Program-made: the position numbers and the translations under genes
NCBI RefSeq assembly: GCF_008124875.1
Contig: NZ_VNIA01000006.1
Span: 1-64,000, forward strand
Reading direction: 5' to 3'
Source of the DNA: Tenacibaculum adriaticum
Lineage (GTDB): Bacteria; Bacteroidota; Bacteroidia; Flavobacteriales; Flavobacteriaceae
DNA: 64,000 nt
Shown here: piece by piece, positions 61,760-64,000 of the stretch
How the letters are laid out: the number at the start of each line of letters is the position of its first letter
How positions within the stretch are numbered: position 1 is the stretch's first letter
Notes under the pieces: model-generated
The model's database searches: none
Told to the model about the DNA's origin: nothing
Seen by the model: only the letters and a program-made list of their open reading frames with translations

Positions 61760-63532
61760 TTACATCCTCTCAGGAACCTGAATTCCTAATAAGCTGAATG
61801 CCGATTTTATAGTGTCTGCTACCTTTTTAGATAGTTGAACACGGAATATCTTTTTATCTATATTTTCTTCACCTAATATATGTACGTTTTGATAAAAAGA
61901 ATTGAACTCTTTTACCAAATCGTAGGTGTAATTTGCAATAACAGCAGGCGAATATTTTTTAGCAGCTAACTGAATTACTTCAGGATATAACTCTAATTGT
62001 TTAATGAGTTCCTTTTCTTTTTCGTGTAAATCAATTGTTACCTTTTTAGAAAAATCAAAATCTGTTTTTCTAATAATTGATTGAATCCTTGCATAGGTGT
62101 ATTGAATAAAAGGTCCTGTATTTCCTTGGAAATCTACCGAATCTTTAGGGTCAAACAAAATACGTTTTGTTGGGTCTACTTTTAAAATAAAATACTTCAA
62201 AGCACCCAAACCAATCATTTTGTATAACTCTTCCTTTTCGGTATCAGAATAGCCTTCTAGTTTCCCTAATTCTTGAGAAATTTCGCGAGCAGTATCGGTC
62301 ATTTCCGTCATTAAATCATCAGCATCAACCACGGTTCCCTCACGAGATTTCATTTTTCCAGAAGGTAAATCTACCATTCCGTAACTTAAATGAAATAATT
62401 GTTCCGCCCAAGAGTATCCTAATTTCTTTAAGATTAAGAATAATACTTTAAAGTGATAATCTTGTTCGTTACCAACGGTGTACACCATTCCGTTAATTGA
62501 AGGATGATCTTTTACACGTTGTATCGCGGTACCAATATCTTGCGTCATGTAAACGGCAGTACCGTCTGAACGTAACACAAGTTTTTCGTCTAATCCGTCT
62601 TCAGTTAAATCACACCAAACTGAACCGTCTTCTTTTTGATAAAAAACACCTTTTTGTAAACCTTCATCCACAACTTCTTTACCTAAAAGATAGGTGTTGC
62701 TTTCGTAATATAAGGCATCAAAATCAACTCCCATGTTTTTATAGGTAACGTCAAATCCGTCATATACCCATTGGTTCATGGTTTTCCAAAGAGAAACTAC
62801 TTTTTCATCACCAGCTTCCCATTTACGTAACATTTCTTGCGCTTCTAGTAAAAGAGGTGCTTCTTTTTTAGCCTCTTCTTCGGTTTTACCTTGAGCAACT
62901 AAATCAGCAATTTCCTTTTTATATTCTTGATCAAATTTTACGTAGTAATTTCCAACCAGTTTATCTCCTTTTAATCCGGTAGACTCAGGTGTTTCCCCAT
63001 TTCCAAATTTTTCCCAAGCCAACATCGACTTACAAATGTGAATACCACGATCGTTAATAATTTGGGTTTTGAACACGTTTTTACCCGATGCTTTTAAAAT
63101 TTCGGCAACCGAGTATCCTAGTAAGTTATTACGAACATGACCTAAGTGTAAGGGTTTGTTGGTGTTAGGTGATGAATACTCAACCATAACCGATTGCTTA
63201 TCAGTAGGCATTGCCAATCCGAAGTTGTTATCTGTGTAAATAGTATTGAAAAAATTGGTGTAAAAACTATCTTCAATTACTAAGTTTAAAAAACCTTTAA
63301 CAACATTATAGTTGTTTATTTCTGAAACATTTTTAACTAAATATTTTCCTAAATCTTCACCAATTTGAACAGGATTTCCTTTTTTGTAGCGTAATAACGG
63401 AAACACAACTACGGTGATGTCTCCTTCAAAATCTTTACGGGTTGCTTGGAATTCTACTGACGGAATTTCGGTTTCATACAAACTTAAAAATCCTTCTTTT
63501 ACTTTCGCTTCGATTAACGATTGAATGTTCAT
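61760..63532 (-). CDS. argS: Arginyl-tRNA synthetase
   Basis: 590 residues, class I synthetase. HIGH motif in SPNTNKPLHLGHVRNNLLG (near 120-138), KMSK-equivalent GKMKSREGTVVDADDL (near 393), N-terminal Add-1 domain (about 1-100) and C-terminal anticodon-binding helices (about 455-590) ending in GIQVPERM. It charges tRNA-Arg. Confidence 0.98.
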   Translation of the reverse strand: MNIQSLIEAKVKEGFLSLYETEIPSVEFQATRKDFEGDITVVVFPLLRYKKGNPVQIGEDLGKYLVKNVSEINNYNVVKGFLNLVIEDSFYTNFFNTIYTDNNFGLAMPTDKQSVMVEYSSPNTNKPLHLGHVRNNLLGYSVAEILKASGKNVFKTQIINDRGIHICKSMLAWEKFGNGETPESTGLKGDKLVGNYYVKFDQEYKKEIADLVAQGKTEEEAKKEAPLLLEAQEMLRKWEAGDEKVVSLWKTMNQWVYDGFDVTYKNMGVDFDALYYESNTYLLGKEVVDEGLQKGVFYQKEDGSVWCDLTEDGLDEKLVLRSDGTAVYMTQDIGTAIQRVKDHPSINGMVYTVGNEQDYHFKVLFLILKKLGYSWAEQLFHLSYGMVDLPSGKMKSREGTVVDADDLMTEMTDTAREISQELGKLEGYSDTEKEELYKMIGLGALKYFILKVDPTKRILFDPKDSVDFQGNTGPFIQYTYARIQSIIRKTDFDFSKKVTIDLHEKEKELIKQLELYPEVIQLAAKKYSPAVIANYTYDLVKEFNSFYQNVHILGEENIDKKIFRVQLSKKVADTIKSAFSLLGIQVPERM

Positions 63533-63607
63533 TAGCTAAAAAAATTGAGTAGCAAAATTACATAATTTTATTTGTTTTTTAAGAGGATTTTTGGCTTAGA
63601 ATAATTG

Positions 63608-63615
63608 TATTTTTG
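63608..63615 (+). promoter_or_regulatory. -7 element giving a likely leaderless mRNA
   Basis: TATTTTTG ends 5 bp before the ATG at 63620. In Bacteroidota transcription starts about five bases after this box, so the message would begin at or next to the start codon. A -33 TTG at standard spacing is not obvious. Confidence 0.55.
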
Positions 63616-63619
63616 CAGC

Positions 63620-64000
63620 ATGGATATGGACAAAGATTTAGAAAACTTACCAAGACTTGCAAAAGACGCTTTAGAAGAAAATAAAAAATATTTTCAACGT
63701 TTAAAAAAACGAACTCCAAAACGTTTGGATTTATTAATGCAAGAACTACATGAAGAAGAGTTTGAAAAAACAGACTGTTTAACTTGTGGAAATTGCTGTA
63801 AGACTACAAGTCCAATCTTTACGGAAAAAGATATTGAACGTATTTCGAAGCATTTAAGAATGAAAGTTATTGATTTTACAAATCAATACTTACAAAGAGA
63901 TGAAGATAATTTTATGGTCTTGCAATCGGCTCCGTGTACTTTTTTAGACGAACGAGATAATACCTGTTTTATTTATGACGTTCGCCCCAAAGCATGTGCA
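63620..64000 (+). CDS. YkgJ-type cysteine cluster protein, partial
   Basis: 127 codons are seen before the window ends. After a charged helical start (MDMDKDLENLPRLAKDALEENKKYF), the motif CLTCGNCCK gives C53, C56, C59 and C60, followed by SAPCTFLDERDNTCFIYDVRPKAC. This CxxCxxCC pattern with a later C-x8-C-x9-C marks the YkgJ/Fe-S or zinc-binding cluster family. The role is unknown. It diverges from argS. Confidence 0.88.
   Translation, partial: MDMDKDLENLPRLAKDALEENKKYFQRLKKRTPKRLDLLMQELHEEEFEKTDCLTCGNCCKTTSPIFTEKDIERISKHLRMKVIDFTNQYLQRDEDNFMVLQSAPCTFLDERDNTCFIYDVRPKACA

Overview
The window is about 64 kb of AT-rich DNA (roughly one third G+C by eye) from a member of the Flavobacteriaceae (Bacteroidota). 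Three things point there: promoters of the TTG-N19-TAnnTTTG type in front of the tRNA genes, bacillithiol genes (bshB1, bshC), and typical family genes such as a BatA-domain protein, YqgE/AlgH and a START-like protein. The genus cannot be fixed from the sequence. There is no transposase, phage module, CRISPR array or rRNA.

Region 1 (1-24.6 kb) is the striking part. A very large secreted adhesin-like gene (minus strand, cut by the window start) diverges from a compact signalling operon: CheY-like receiver, H-NOX (heme NO/O2 sensor), four-PAS histidine kinase, FIST-domain protein (the NosP family of NO sensors belongs here), second histidine kinase, HPt protein and LytTR response regulator. Directly downstream of the LytTR gene lie four tandem, diverged, non-coding units of about 270 bp. 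Each has three direct repeats (TCGATAA / TCTAAAG / TCGAAAA type) phased at 21-22 bp, a TAnnTTTG box 33-34 bp further on with no -33 TTG, a short transcribed stretch and a strong hairpin terminator. I read these as four paralogous small-RNA genes. The same promoter geometry recurs in front of the adhesin gene, of a Wzx-type flippase/glycosyltransferase pair and of a truncated glycosyltransferase. The proposed system is an NO-sensing phosphorelay driving a tandem sRNA array and a surface-polysaccharide/adhesin regulon.

That regulon sits in an exopolysaccharide-like cluster (11.7-24.3 kb): a TPR/beta-barrel outer-membrane protein, flippase, GT4 transferase, a three-gene minus-strand operon (large GT-C-like membrane protein, Ig-like secreted protein, membrane-anchored GH-A glycosidase), and a receiver domain fused to a GT2 transferase.

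Region 2 (24.6-46.5 kb) is mostly housekeeping: DUF2147, KdsC-like phosphatase, bshB1, tRNA-His, lipid A-type acyltransferase, rhomboid, tRNA-Gly, acetyltransferases, metallo-hydrolase, tRNA-Met, aminotransferase IV, yqgE, uvrA, ECF sigma factor with a 47-residue small protein, a cysteine-free endonuclease III, bcp, fatty acid hydroxylase, a zinc-ligand-less dihydroorotase, BatA, methyltransferase, bshC and rlmF.

Region 3 (46.5-52.1 kb) looks accessory: a G+C-richer FAD monooxygenase with a DnaJ-like zinc finger, a membrane protein of unknown role, a decayed YdeI-type gene, an alpha/beta hydrolase, a WYL regulator and 0.86 kb of non-coding DNA. Region 4 (52.1-64 kb) has a TetR/ABC/HlyD/TolC export operon with a degenerate ATPase, an aldose epimerase, an AsmA-like gene split at an A9 tract, lpdA, argS and a partial YkgJ-type gene.
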